In this document: positions 1 to 6,527 of the stretch, in pieces
Numbering within the stretch: the stretch's first letter is position 1
Layout: each line of letters opens with the position of its first letter
DNA from: Deltaproteobacteria bacterium
GTDB lineage: Bacteria > Desulfobacterota > Desulfobulbia > Desulfobulbales > BM004
Assembly (NCBI GenBank): GCA_019312985.1
Contig: JAFDCC010000033.1
Location: 1-9,822 of the forward strand
Reading direction: 5' to 3'
Length of the DNA: 9,822 bases
Notes under the pieces: generated by a model
What the model saw: the letters and a program-made list of their open reading frames with translations, nothing else
Databases searched by the model: none
What the model was told of the DNA's origin: nothing
Made by a program: the position numbers and the translations under genes

Positions 1-344
1 AGGGGCTTTTCGAGTTCGTTCTCTACCTGAGCCTGGATGAGGGCAAAGTCGGTCGGGGGTACGGTGTCCTGCAATTTCTCGAGTTCGCGGATAAAGTCGG
101 CAGGGAGGATGTCGCCTCGGGTGCTCAGGATCTGGCCGAGTTTGACAAAGGTGGGCCCCAGTTCCTCCATGGCCCGCCGCAGCCGTTCCCAGGTAGTCAT
201 CTCCGGCAGGGCCATCCTGGTTTTGCTTATGAGAATTTTCCCGGGAAGCTGCAGACGCTCGGCTACGTCGTCAAAGCCGTACTTGAACAGAATGGCAACG
301 ATATGGCGGAAGCGGGCCAGTTTGGATAAAGCCAGGAGGTCCAT
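1..344 (-). CDS. AarF/UbiB (ABC1) family protein kinase-like protein, N-terminal part
   Basis: Partial gene: the N-terminal 114 codons are present and the rest lies beyond the left edge. Conceptual translation starts [19 protein letters not shown] and contains [19 protein letters not shown] at about residues 63-81. This is the KxGQ signature of the ABC1/AarF/UbiB atypical kinase family, which supports ubiquinone or other isoprenoid-lipid metabolism at the membrane. The kinase core and the C-terminal membrane anchors expected in this family (about 550 residues) would be off-window. The ATG at 344 follows the stop of the phasin-like gene after 7 bases. A purine run (AGGGGAG) lies unusually close to it and a GTG at 347 is also possible, so the exact start is uncertain. 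The gene probably shares a transcript with the phasin-like gene. The family call is firm, but the substrate and any ubi role are not shown by the sequence. Confidence 0.88.
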   Translation of the reverse strand, partial: MDLLALSKLARFRHIVAILFKYGFDDVAERLQLPGKILISKTRMALPEMTTWERLRRAMEELGPTFVKLGQILSTRGDILPADFIRELEKLQDTVPPTDFALIQAQVENELEKP

Positions 345-351
345 CACTCCC

Positions 352-678
352 CTATTTTTTCTCCGTTGCCGTTTCTTTTTCCAGGGCCTTCAGGCGCATA
401 TCAAGGGCCTTCACCTTCTTTTCCAGCTTTTTCAGGTCGCTCCCCTTGCAGATGTCCATGTTGGCAAGAAAACCCTTGACGGTGTCCTGGAGCTTCTCTT
501 CAAAATCGGTCCACTGCTTCTCACCGCTTTCCAGAAGCTCTCTGGCCATCTTCTCGGCTTCATCCCTGGACATCTTCCCCTCTTCGACGAGTCTATCCAT
601 GACACTTTCAAGCTTTGTCTTGGTGACGACAACAAGACCCAGGCCTGCGAAAAGACTTTTTTTGAAAATCTCAAACAT
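352..678 (-). CDS. phasin-like small coiled-coil protein
   Basis: A 108-residue, charged, mostly helical protein. It has a short hydrophobic N-terminal stretch (about residues 9-19), then amphipathic helices rich in Glu and Lys. A C-terminal leucine heptad region (about 79-103, [19 protein letters not shown]) looks like a coiled coil. Size and layout match the small phasin family of polyhydroxyalkanoate-granule proteins and their PhaF-like relatives. Members of that group are often found beside AarF-type genes in Geobacter-like bacteria (from memory, not checked). The start is well fixed: GGAGGTG lies 6 bases upstream of the ATG at 678. The aarF-like gene follows 7 bases after the stop, so the two are probably cotranscribed. 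No PHA synthase is in view, so a granule role is only inferred. A general membrane- or protein-scaffold role is equally possible. Confidence 0.7.
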   Translation of the reverse strand: MFEIFKKSLFAGLGLVVVTKTKLESVMDRLVEEGKMSRDEAEKMARELLESGEKQWTDFEEKLQDTVKGFLANMDICKGSDLKKLEKKVKALDMRLKALEKETATEKK

Positions 679-750
679 GGCGCACCTCCAGTCTGTATTG
701 AAGAGTAAACCTCACAGTTTCACGGCAGCTATGGCAAAAGTGTATGCTCA

Positions 751-779
751 ATAATACTACATTCTTGAATTTGTAGCAA
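751..779 (-). promoter_or_regulatory. sigma70-type promoter for the phasin-aarF unit
   Basis: Read on the minus strand, TTGCTA (774-779) is followed after exactly 17 bases by TATTAT (751-756), a 4/6 and a 5/6 match to the consensus hexamers. A start near 744 would leave a leader of about 66 bases before the phasin ATG. The region 679-925 contains no convincing gene, and the promoter separates this unit from the minus-strand gene cluster that ends at 926. Confidence 0.6.
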
Positions 780-925
780 AAATTATGGATATTGCGACAA
801 AACCGGCGGATGTATCCCTGGTGCAGCAGCACCTGCAGGCGGATATTCCCAACCCGGCAAAAAAGAACTTCTATTCAATCAAAGAACTCGCCCGGTTGAC
901 CAGTGCCGGTGGCCGCAAGCTGCTT

Positions 926-1522
926 TTACCCGGCAGAATCGGCCGGCACCATTGCGGCAGAATCCCTGCTTTTAAAAATGACCTCGCGGCCCGCTATGCG
1001 CCGGTAAATCCGGATATCGGCAATAGTTCCGGTAAACTCGAAAATCAGGATGGCAAAAGAACTCCAGAGAGAGACCCAGGCAGCCACGGTCAACCCCTCG
1101 ATTATCAGGTCCTGCATCATGTCACTCAGCAGTTCCGTATGGCCTTGAAGGATAATGGAAACGGTCAGGAGAAACATCCCAAGCCCGAAAAGCAGGAGGG
1201 ATTTCGACAACATCTTTCTGAGCTTGCGCCACTCGAGAAGTTCCAGGTACTGAAAATAACTTTTCATGCTTTTGCGGACGCGCTCCCGGTGCTTTTCCTG
1301 GACATGCTCCGGCAGATTGATGCGGATAACGAAATCATTGCGGCCGATCTCCTGCACCGACTCGATGAGATAATCGACAAAGTCCTGGTCCAGATCCTTC
1401 TTGATGTAGGAGGCGGCACTGTCGAAATCCTCGAACAGTTCGGCAATCTTCCCCACAGAGACATCAATGGCGAGGCAACTGTCTGAAAATGATTCATACC
1501 TGCTGAAAATGTCCTGTTTCAC
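926..1522 (-). CDS. uncharacterised two-membrane-segment protein, last gene of the amidoligase cluster
   Basis: I do not recognise this 198-residue protein. It has an acidic soluble N-terminal region (residues 1-100) with the stretch DFVIRINLPEHVQEKHRERV at about 63-82. Two hydrophobic helices follow (about 105-125 and 139-162), joined by a short loop, then a basic patch (IADIRIYRRIAGREV, 167-181) and a weakly conserved-looking tail. This suggests an inner-membrane protein with both large ends on the same side, probably the cytoplasm. The start is a GTG whose first bases overlap the TGA of the MgtC-like gene, with GGGAG 6 bases upstream, so translation is probably coupled. It is chosen over a longer plus-strand frame (785-1486) on the opposite strand because of its ribosome site, its operon fit and its plausible membrane pattern. 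It may partner the MgtC-like protein. Confidence 0.82.
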   Translation of the reverse strand: MKQDIFSRYESFSDSCLAIDVSVGKIAELFEDFDSAASYIKKDLDQDFVDYLIESVQEIGRNDFVIRINLPEHVQEKHRERVRKSMKSYFQYLELLEWRKLRKMLSKSLLLFGLGMFLLTVSIILQGHTELLSDMMQDLIIEGLTVAAWVSLWSSFAILIFEFTGTIADIRIYRRIAGREVIFKSRDSAAMVPADSAG

Positions 1523-1998
1523 AGCTTTCTCCCTCTCTTGTGCCCCTGTTTTTCAAAAGACTGATGCCGGGCATGGACGCCGCTGCGCAGTCGCCGGATA
1601 CTGTTTTCCAGGTATTCGACACCGCTCAGGACCCCGACGGTTACCAAAACAAGCACCAGCGCCTCTTTCTGACGGCCAAGTCCTATCGTCGCCCCGATGG
1701 CGGCTAGCATCCAGATAACTGCCGCCGAAGTCACCCCCCTGACCATGCCTTCCTGGGAAATCATGAGACCGGCACCAAGGAAACCTACACCCGTGACAAC
1801 CTGGGCCAGAACCCGATAATGGTCGCCGCCTGCCAGCGACGTCCCCTGACTGACAAACACCTGGGTTCCCAGGCATATGAGAATGCTTGTTCTGATCCCA
1901 GCAGGTTTGCCCCGGATCTGCCGCTCGAGGCCGATGATCCCGCCGCACACCAAACTGACAAGGATCCTGGCCCAGAACTCCAAAGAAGTTGCATCCAT
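1519..1998 (-). CDS. MgtC/SapB family membrane protein (short form)
   Basis: A 159-residue membrane protein with about five hydrophobic segments (roughly 10-26, 37-53, 63-81, 90-108 and 111-128). It carries MgtC/SapB family motifs: GGIIGLERQIRGKPAGIRT (19-37), VTGVGFLGAG (68-77) and GVTSAAVIWMLAAIG (88-102). The C-terminal ACT-like cytoplasmic domain of longer MgtC proteins (about 230 residues) is missing. In its place is a basic tail of about 30 residues. MgtC of Salmonella is needed for growth in low magnesium and inhibits F-type ATP synthase, but most family members have unknown roles. The ATG at 1998 is preferred over an in-frame upstream start at 2019, because GGAGG sits 7 bases before it and it begins 14 bases after the stop of the amidohydrolase gene. 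The downstream gene overlaps its stop codon. Confidence 0.92.
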   Translation of the reverse strand: MDATSLEFWARILVSLVCGGIIGLERQIRGKPAGIRTSILICLGTQVFVSQGTSLAGGDHYRVLAQVVTGVGFLGAGLMISQEGMVRGVTSAAVIWMLAAIGATIGLGRQKEALVLVLVTVGVLSGVEYLENSIRRLRSGVHARHQSFEKQGHKRGRKL

Positions 1999-2012
1999 TG
2001 TTTTTCCTCCCG

Positions 2013-2741
2013 TCACCACTCTAGAGCTGTCACGCCTGCAAAATTCTCACACTGCAGGATACAGCCAATCCCTTCTATCAGGACGTCCACCGCCGCCCTG
2101 TATTTTTCTCCAGTCTGCGGCAGGGCCTGGTTCATTTCTATCTCTACTCCCGCGTAGAGATTTGCCGGGAGCCTTTGGCGGAGAAAGGTGTTGAACCCGT
2201 CGGTATTGCCCCTGTAAGGGTAGTTACGCCGCACCATGAGCGAGCCGGCCTTTTCCCGGAAAAGGGAAAGGAGAAAAGCGCAGAGCAGTTTTTCATTATT
2301 CCGTGCCGGGTCGTAAAGCAGGCCGATATCCGCCTGCCGCACCCGGCCGTTTCGCACAGAGGCAAAGGAATGCACCGAAATATGGAGGACAGGGCTGCCC
2401 TGGTCAACCGCCTGGCGCACCACGTTCTCAACTTTTTCCCGGTACGGGATGTAGTAGTGCTGCCGCAGCAGTTCCCGCTCCTGGTGCAGCAGTTTCCTTG
2501 AATAGGGGCTGAAGAGAGACTTTCTGTTTGAAGGGGAACGGTTCAGGTCGATGAGCAGCCTGGATATTGCGCCGCAATACACTGCGGCACCGCAGCTTTG
2601 TCCAAGCTGGCGCGCAAGTTTTTCAGCGCCGGAGTCATAAGCCCGGTGCGTCGCCAGGATCCCGTTTTCTCCCTCAAAAATATGGGCATAGCGAGAAGGG
2701 ACTTCGTTGGAGGCGTGTTCACAGGTGAAAATGCATTTCAT
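2013..2741 (-). CDS. N-formylglutamate amidohydrolase family protein
   Basis: A 242-residue protein resembling the N-formylglutamate amidohydrolase family (zinc-dependent hydrolases related to M14-type carboxypeptidases). Visible family signatures are TCEHASNEVP (6-15, with metal-ligand candidate His9), LLIDLNRSPSN (62-72), HISVHSFAS (120-128) and GVEIEMNQ (198-205, with catalytic or ligand candidate Glu). No signal peptide is seen, so it should act in the cytoplasm. The classic reaction removes formate from N-formylglutamate in histidine degradation, but no hut gene is nearby. Here the gene sits between two amide-bond ligases and an MgtC-like gene, so it more likely cleaves an amide or peptide bond in the cluster's product. 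The ATG at 2741 lies 3 bases after the TGA of the GCS2 gene with no clear Shine-Dalgarno, which fits translational coupling. Confidence 0.87.
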   Translation of the reverse strand: MKCIFTCEHASNEVPSRYAHIFEGENGILATHRAYDSGAEKLARQLGQSCGAAVYCGAISRLLIDLNRSPSNRKSLFSPYSRKLLHQERELLRQHYYIPYREKVENVVRQAVDQGSPVLHISVHSFASVRNGRVRQADIGLLYDPARNNEKLLCAFLLSLFREKAGSLMVRRNYPYRGNTDGFNTFLRQRLPANLYAGVEIEMNQALPQTGEKYRAAVDVLIEGIGCILQCENFAGVTALEW

Positions 2742-2744
2742 AAT

Positions 2745-3977
2745 TCATGGCAGAAAGAGGCGGTTTTCGGCGAGGCAGGAGGACAGCTCCCGGTAGACCT
2801 TTTCCAGCACCGGCCGGGTCATTTCACCGCCTACGGCTTTGAGAATGCGGCTTGCAAGGGAACCGTTTTGGACAATGTCTACCAGTGTTTTGGCAAGTTC
2901 TTTTTCAATTTCAATACGGTTGACAAGATGGAGCCAGAGTTCGCCTGCTGCCATTCTGTCCCTTCCCCGGACGCCGAAGCTTTCCAGATACCCCCGGTCA
3001 GATATCACTGCAGCCTCTGCCTCGCGGACCGTATCAAGGAGAATCTTTTTCAGGGGCCCGATCTGCCAGGCTGCCTGGTTCGGAAAATCACTCCACGTCT
3101 CTTCAACAAGCTTCTTCAGGACACCGTTTATGCTTGCGACTATGGCAAGATCGGCGCGGGGGCATTCCTGGACATCAATTATTCTGATCTCAATGGCACT
3201 CCGGTCAAAGCGTGCAATAGCCCCACGGGCATTGAGCCATTCGTCCCTCAGGGTGTTGTCCGGATCAAACGGCTCTATGTCACGGTACATCCTTGCAAAA
3301 ATTTCGTTATTATAGGCAACCGGCGTAAATATCGGCTCCGGGATTATTTCCCCGGTAATGGAAGATATGCGGGCGGAATTGGTCCGGTAATACTCCATTC
3401 TTGTATCCAGGAAAGGCTGGCGTTTACCGTCCAGAATCGGGGTGCTTGCAGCCAGGGCGGGAATTATCGGCAAAATCAGCCTTATTGCAGCATGGAGGCG
3501 GCCGAATTCATCACTGGAATTAAAAGGAAGGTTCAGGTGGCAGCTCTGCAGGTTTGTCCAGCCATGTCCGGCGCAATTGAAGATCCTGTCGTATGCCTCG
3601 TAGATCGTGCGCTGGCCGTGGGGCCAAAGTTTTGCCTCTGTGCAGGGGTCCATCCAGGGGTGCGCCCCGGTAGGAAGCAGCATGCCGTTGCAGTCGGCCA
3701 GTAAATCGTTGATCTGAAGGACATCCCGGTGCATTAGATCCGCTGTTTCCGCCAGATCGCTGACCGGATCGCAGGTTTTCAGCTCTACGACATGCAGCGC
3801 CAGTTCATTGGACCAGCATATACCCTCTTTCTCGTAATCATTGGCGTATGAGCCGACAACCGTTTTCAGCAACTCATCGACAACAGGGAGAACATCAAGG
3901 GTATCCCTGCGGACAATCATGTATTCCAATTCAATACCGGCCCCTTCAAAAAGGCCCAGGGGGGTTTTCGTGCTCAT
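2745..3977 (-). CDS. GCS2-family carboxylate-amine ligase (glutamate-cysteine ligase-like, YbdK type)
   Basis: A 410-residue enzyme of the glutamate-cysteine ligase type 2 superfamily, which is related to glutamine synthetase. It uses ATP to join a carboxylate, typically the gamma-carboxylate of glutamate, to an amine. Motifs include GIELEYMIV (14-22, acidic metal ligands Glu16 and Glu18), SNELALHVVELKT (56-68), HPWM (106-109), CHLNLPF (146-152) and the ARFDRSAIEIRIIDVQECP stretch (255-273), all expected for the active-site barrel. The length fits the family. The ATG at 3977 overlaps the TGA of the upstream ATP-grasp gene by 4 bases (ATGA), indicating tight coupling. The nearby ATP-grasp ligase and peptidases suggest that this enzyme makes one bond of a gamma-glutamyl or similar peptide. 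Substrates cannot be read from the sequence, and cysteine is not assured. Confidence 0.9.
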   Translation of the reverse strand: MSTKTPLGLFEGAGIELEYMIVRRDTLDVLPVVDELLKTVVGSYANDYEKEGICWSNELALHVVELKTCDPVSDLAETADLMHRDVLQINDLLADCNGMLLPTGAHPWMDPCTEAKLWPHGQRTIYEAYDRIFNCAGHGWTNLQSCHLNLPFNSSDEFGRLHAAIRLILPIIPALAASTPILDGKRQPFLDTRMEYYRTNSARISSITGEIIPEPIFTPVAYNNEIFARMYRDIEPFDPDNTLRDEWLNARGAIARFDRSAIEIRIIDVQECPRADLAIVASINGVLKKLVEETWSDFPNQAAWQIGPLKKILLDTVREAEAAVISDRGYLESFGVRGRDRMAAGELWLHLVNRIEIEKELAKTLVDIVQNGSLASRILKAVGGEMTRPVLEKVYRELSSCLAENRLFLP

Positions 3978-5440
3978 TTTGTTCCGGCCAGTTTCTTCTG
4001 TTCAATCCGGGTGACAAAGGACCGCATGACCGTCAGGTACAGTTCATCCTTCAAAATCCGGTCTTCCAGCCCCGCGTCAATATTGGGGTTATCGTTCACC
4101 TCGATTACATGCACCTTGTGGCCGACCTGCTTCAGGTCCACACCGTACAATCCGTTGCCGATCAGGTTGGCGGCCTTGACGGCGGTTTTCAGTACCGGTT
4201 CCGGAACATTTTCCACGGGGATGGCATCGGCGTCACCCTCTCTTATCCCGCCGCTTTTTCCGTAAGCGATTATTTGCCAGTGGCCTTTTGCCATGAAATA
4301 ACGGCAGGCATAGAGGGGTTTTCTGTCCAGGATTCCTATGCGCCAGTCAAAATCCGTTGGCAGATACTGCTGGGCTATGACCATTTCCGACCGGGCCAGG
4401 AGTTTCTTCAAGTTCGCCTGCAGCTCCTCTTCGGAATCAACCTTTATTACCCCCTGCGAAAAGGAGCTGTCAGGCTGCTTGAGAATGCAGGGGAAGCCAA
4501 GCGTTTTTCCCACGTCATTCATATTTTCGCGGTGGACGATCATGGTGGCGGGAATGGAAATCCTGTAGCGCTGCAGCAGCTCCGCCAGAAAAACCTTGTT
4601 GGTGCATTTCAGGATGGACTCCGGATCGTCGATCACCTCAAGACCCTGCATGGCCGCAGTCCTGGAAAACCTGTAGGTATGGTGATTGACATTCGTTGTT
4701 TCCCTGATGAAGAGACCGTCAAATTCTGCGAGCCGGCCATAGTCCTCCTTCTGGATGACTTCGGCCCCAAGGTTGAGGGTCGAGGCGGCGCGGATAAACT
4801 TTTTTATCGCCCTTTCATTCGAGGGTGGGAGCTTTTCACCCGGTGCAAAAAGAATGGCTAGGTCAAACCGGACCGGCTTTTTCCTTTGCACAAACCTCCT
4901 CTTCCTGTGAAAGTAATCCTCCGCTGCGCTGACAGCAAAAGACCAGTGGCTTTCCGGTATATCGTTGGAGGCGATGGGGGCAGCCTTATGCAGGATCCAC
5001 TTCCTGTGCCTGACAAAACTGGCCCGCAGAAAAGGGGCGTTGAGGGCCTCAAAGAGCTTCTGCGACAATCTGTCATACCGCTTGGCAAGGTTTCTGCCAA
5101 AGTAAATGCTCAGTTCAAAACGGCTGCTTTTAAGCGGCGCCAGGCTTTTCTGGATGAGTTCATCAAGGTCATCGGAAATAAAGCGGACCACCTGCTGTGA
5201 GCGCATCGACATGAGACTGTACACGTCGGGAAAAGGTTTGTGCCCCCTTGCCTCGGCAAGAAGGGAAACATAGTATCCCACCGACTGGTAAGAGTACGAC
5301 CGGCAAAGGTTGAACACCCTCACCCGCCGCATGATGCTGAAGCGCGGCTCGCTCAGGTAGGCACGAGAGGTAACGATCTGCACCCCTTCAATGTTCAGAG
5401 GCCAACTGTCGTTCTGGTTGACAACGAGGAGTATCTGCAT
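3974..5440 (-). CDS. RimK-type ATP-grasp ligase with N-terminal RLAN-like domain
   Basis: A two-part protein of 488 residues from this start (numbering here from M1 = 5440). The N-terminal half begins MQILLVVNQNDSWPLNIEGVQ and contains YLSEPRF, matching the RLAN domain found before some RimK-like ATP-grasp modules. The C-terminal half is the ATP-grasp ligase: ILKQPDSSFSQGV (about 319-331, with nucleotide-binding Lys) and LYGVDLKQ leading to VIEVNDNPNIDAG (about 445-457, with Mg-binding Glu and Asn). Such enzymes activate a carboxylate as an acyl phosphate and join it to an amine, as RimK adds glutamate to ribosomal protein S6. An in-frame GTG at 5449 is an alternative start. Neither start has a clear ribosome site, so reinitiation after the peptidase stop (5461-5463) is likely. 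It overlaps the GCS2 gene by 4 bases, arguing that the two ligases act together. Confidence 0.9.
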   Translation of the reverse strand: MQILLVVNQNDSWPLNIEGVQIVTSRAYLSEPRFSIMRRVRVFNLCRSYSYQSVGYYVSLLAEARGHKPFPDVYSLMSMRSQQVVRFISDDLDELIQKSLAPLKSSRFELSIYFGRNLAKRYDRLSQKLFEALNAPFLRASFVRHRKWILHKAAPIASNDIPESHWSFAVSAAEDYFHRKRRFVQRKKPVRFDLAILFAPGEKLPPSNERAIKKFIRAASTLNLGAEVIQKEDYGRLAEFDGLFIRETTNVNHHTYRFSRTAAMQGLEVIDDPESILKCTNKVFLAELLQRYRISIPATMIVHRENMNDVGKTLGFPCILKQPDSSFSQGVIKVDSEEELQANLKKLLARSEMVIAQQYLPTDFDWRIGILDRKPLYACRYFMAKGHWQIIAYGKSGGIREGDADAIPVENVPEPVLKTAVKAANLIGNGLYGVDLKQVGHKVHVIEVNDNPNIDAGLEDRILKDELYLTVMRSFVTRIEQKKLAGTK

Positions 5441-5460
5441 CGCATGCACACGGTGTTGTT

Positions 5461-6159
5461 TTATTTTTGTTCCAGCACCAGCAGATTGGCATCATAGGTC
5501 AGGATGCCGAGGAGAACCGCGCCCAGCAGCCGTGAAATTGAAACTGAATAATAATGGTCGCCGGAGACGGGATTTTTTTTATAGGGATCGGCAACAAGGA
5601 CCGTCCTTTTTCCCCTGTCATAGCCGCTGAGCACCACAAAATGTCCTGTGGGGAAACCGGCATCGGCATCCTCGGTATCCGTCTCGGGATTCTCCCGGGC
5701 TGCACGGTACAGGTAAGTGGATGAAAGACCTGTCAGAATCGGGACGGATTTTTTCAGGAACCTGCGGATCAATCCAATTGTCAGATCCTCGAAGAGCAGC
5801 TTGCCGCCTTTTTCGAGAAATTCCAGGTAGCCCCGGGTGGCGAATGCAAGCTTTTCGTCCCGCCTGGCCGCCGCCTGTTTTTTCAGCCTGTCTGCCAGAA
5901 GTTCTTTTTCCGCAAACCAGGTTGGGTCGAAAACATGGAGGTTGTAAGTGTAAATTGTTGCCCTGTACCCCCTGCTCAAGGCATGGTTTCCCAGAAGGAC
6001 CGCCAAAGTGCCGCCGCTCATTAAACTCTTTACCTCGGAAATCACCTGCTGCAGAGGGATTTCGTCACCGTAGTAGCGGTAAACGGCATGCAGGCAGGTA
6101 GGACCACAGGTAGTGTCATCCGGCTGGCCGGAAATTTCCAGGTGAAGCTTTGTCACCAT
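5461..6159 (-). CDS. C39/papain-like cysteine peptidase, first gene of the amidoligase cluster
   Basis: A 232-residue papain-fold peptidase of the C39 type. The N-terminus carries the oxyanion Gln12 and nucleophile Cys18 in GQPDDTTCGPTCLHAVYRYYG. The catalytic His173 lies in PTGHFVVLSGYD and the Asp191 in VADPYKKNP, giving an apparently complete triad. Between Cys and His is a long charged helical region (about 80-140). There is no signal peptide, membrane segment or ABC-transporter domain, unlike bacteriocin-exporting C39 proteins, so it is a free-standing, probably cytoplasmic enzyme. It could trim a peptide or release an amidated product made by the two ligases downstream. The ATG at 6159 has GAGGAAA about 7 bases upstream. 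It is the first gene of the unit, and the RimK-type gene begins 20 bases after its stop. No substrate peptide is recognisable nearby. Confidence 0.85.
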   Translation of the reverse strand: MVTKLHLEISGQPDDTTCGPTCLHAVYRYYGDEIPLQQVISEVKSLMSGGTLAVLLGNHALSRGYRATIYTYNLHVFDPTWFAEKELLADRLKKQAAARRDEKLAFATRGYLEFLEKGGKLLFEDLTIGLIRRFLKKSVPILTGLSSTYLYRAARENPETDTEDADAGFPTGHFVVLSGYDRGKRTVLVADPYKKNPVSGDHYYSVSISRLLGAVLLGILTYDANLLVLEQK

Positions 6160-6207
6160 CGGATTTCCTCAAAAATGCTGTGCTCATTCTGATCCCATTT
6201 AATGGCT

Positions 6208-6238
6208 GCTATAGACATCTTAATTAAATAATTGTCAA
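6208..6238 (-). promoter_or_regulatory. candidate promoter of the amidoligase cluster
   Basis: On the minus strand a perfect TTGACA (6233-6238) is followed by TATAGC (6208-6213) after 19 bases, or by the poorer TCTATA (6210-6215) after 17 bases. The surrounding sequence is strongly AT-rich. The position, roughly 50 bases upstream of the peptidase ATG at 6159, is right for the cluster's promoter. The spacing problem makes the exact hexamers uncertain. Confidence 0.4.
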
Positions 6239-6312
6239 TATCATTGTACTGTAAATCGGCCGCAAAAGAAAAATTAATAAAACCCGGTTACACGGCAGAC
6301 AGATCCCGAAAA

Positions 6313-6359
6313 GAAAACCGGGCTGCATGCAGGGGGAGGAAGTATCGGTCCCGGCTTTC
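6313..6359. repeat. imperfect inverted repeat with internal 10-bp palindrome
   Basis: GAAAACCGGG (6313-6322) and CCCGGCTTTC (6350-6359) are complementary at 9 of 10 positions. Immediately inside the left arm is CTGCATGCAG (6323-6332), a perfect palindrome. The pair lies between the two candidate promoters and could be an operator or a transcribed hairpin. There is no following T-run on either strand to make it a standard terminator. Confidence 0.4.
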
Positions 6360-6360
6360 C

Positions 6361-6387
6361 TTAACATGAATTAATTGGTAGTATGAT
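6361..6387 (+). promoter_or_regulatory. candidate promoter upstream of the glmU-like gene
   Basis: TTAACA (6361-6366) and TATGAT (6382-6387) each match 5 of 6 consensus bases, but the spacer is only 15 bases. The leader to the GTG at 6528 would be about 135 bases. The call is weak because of the short spacer. Confidence 0.3.
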
Positions 6388-6477
6388 GCGGCGAATTTAC
6401 TGATGCCAGCCGCACCAACCCGCTTGCCCGCGCCTTTCCTTCGCCGGCTTTCCTAGCTCGGGGAGGTTCTTTCACGG

Positions 6478-6513
6478 ATGGTTGATCGGTCCGGAACATG
6501 CTGTAAAAATTAA
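6478..6513 (+). CDS. possible 11-codon leader peptide before the glmU-like gene
   Basis: ATG at 6478 opens a tiny frame, MVDRSGTCCKN, ending with TAA at 6511-6513, only 14 bases before the glmU-like GTG. GGGGAGG (6460-6466) lies 11 bases upstream, longer than ideal. It may be chance, or a leader that couples translation to the following gene. Nothing in the peptide points to a known attenuation mechanism. Confidence 0.2.
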   Translation: MVDRSGTCCKN

Positions 6514-6527
6514 AAAAGGGTTATTTC

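Larger units (their letters stand above)
6160..6527. other. divergent intergenic control region, 368 bases
   Basis: This stretch separates the minus-strand amidoligase cluster from the plus-strand glmU-like gene. It has an AT-rich part (about 6214-6287) with a candidate promoter for the cluster, then a GC-rich part with an inverted repeat and palindrome (6313-6360). A candidate plus-strand promoter (6361-6387) and a possible 11-codon leader (6478-6513) follow. The 11-bp direct repeat CCGGCTTTCCT occurs at 6351-6361 and 6444-6454. I see no convincing full gene, tRNA or known riboswitch in it. Confidence 0.7.

Noticed and set aside
679..925. Search for a short precursor peptide for the C39 peptidase or ligases, including a Cys-rich TTG-started minus-strand frame of about 31 codons
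   Set aside because: The frame has no ribosome site and no double-glycine leader, and it overlaps the promoter of the phasin gene.
785..1486. Plus-strand open frame of 233 codons, longer than the minus-strand gene it overlaps
   Set aside because: It has no ribosome site and a low-complexity, non-family-like translation. The opposite strand has a coupled start with GGGAG and a sensible membrane protein.
2598..3704. Plus-strand open frame of 368 codons
   Set aside because: It lies antisense to the clearly recognised GCS2 and amidohydrolase genes, and its translation shows no family motif.
3848..4861. Plus-strand open frame of 337 codons
   Set aside because: It is antisense to the ATP-grasp gene, whose active-site motifs are intact, so it is a codon-bias shadow.
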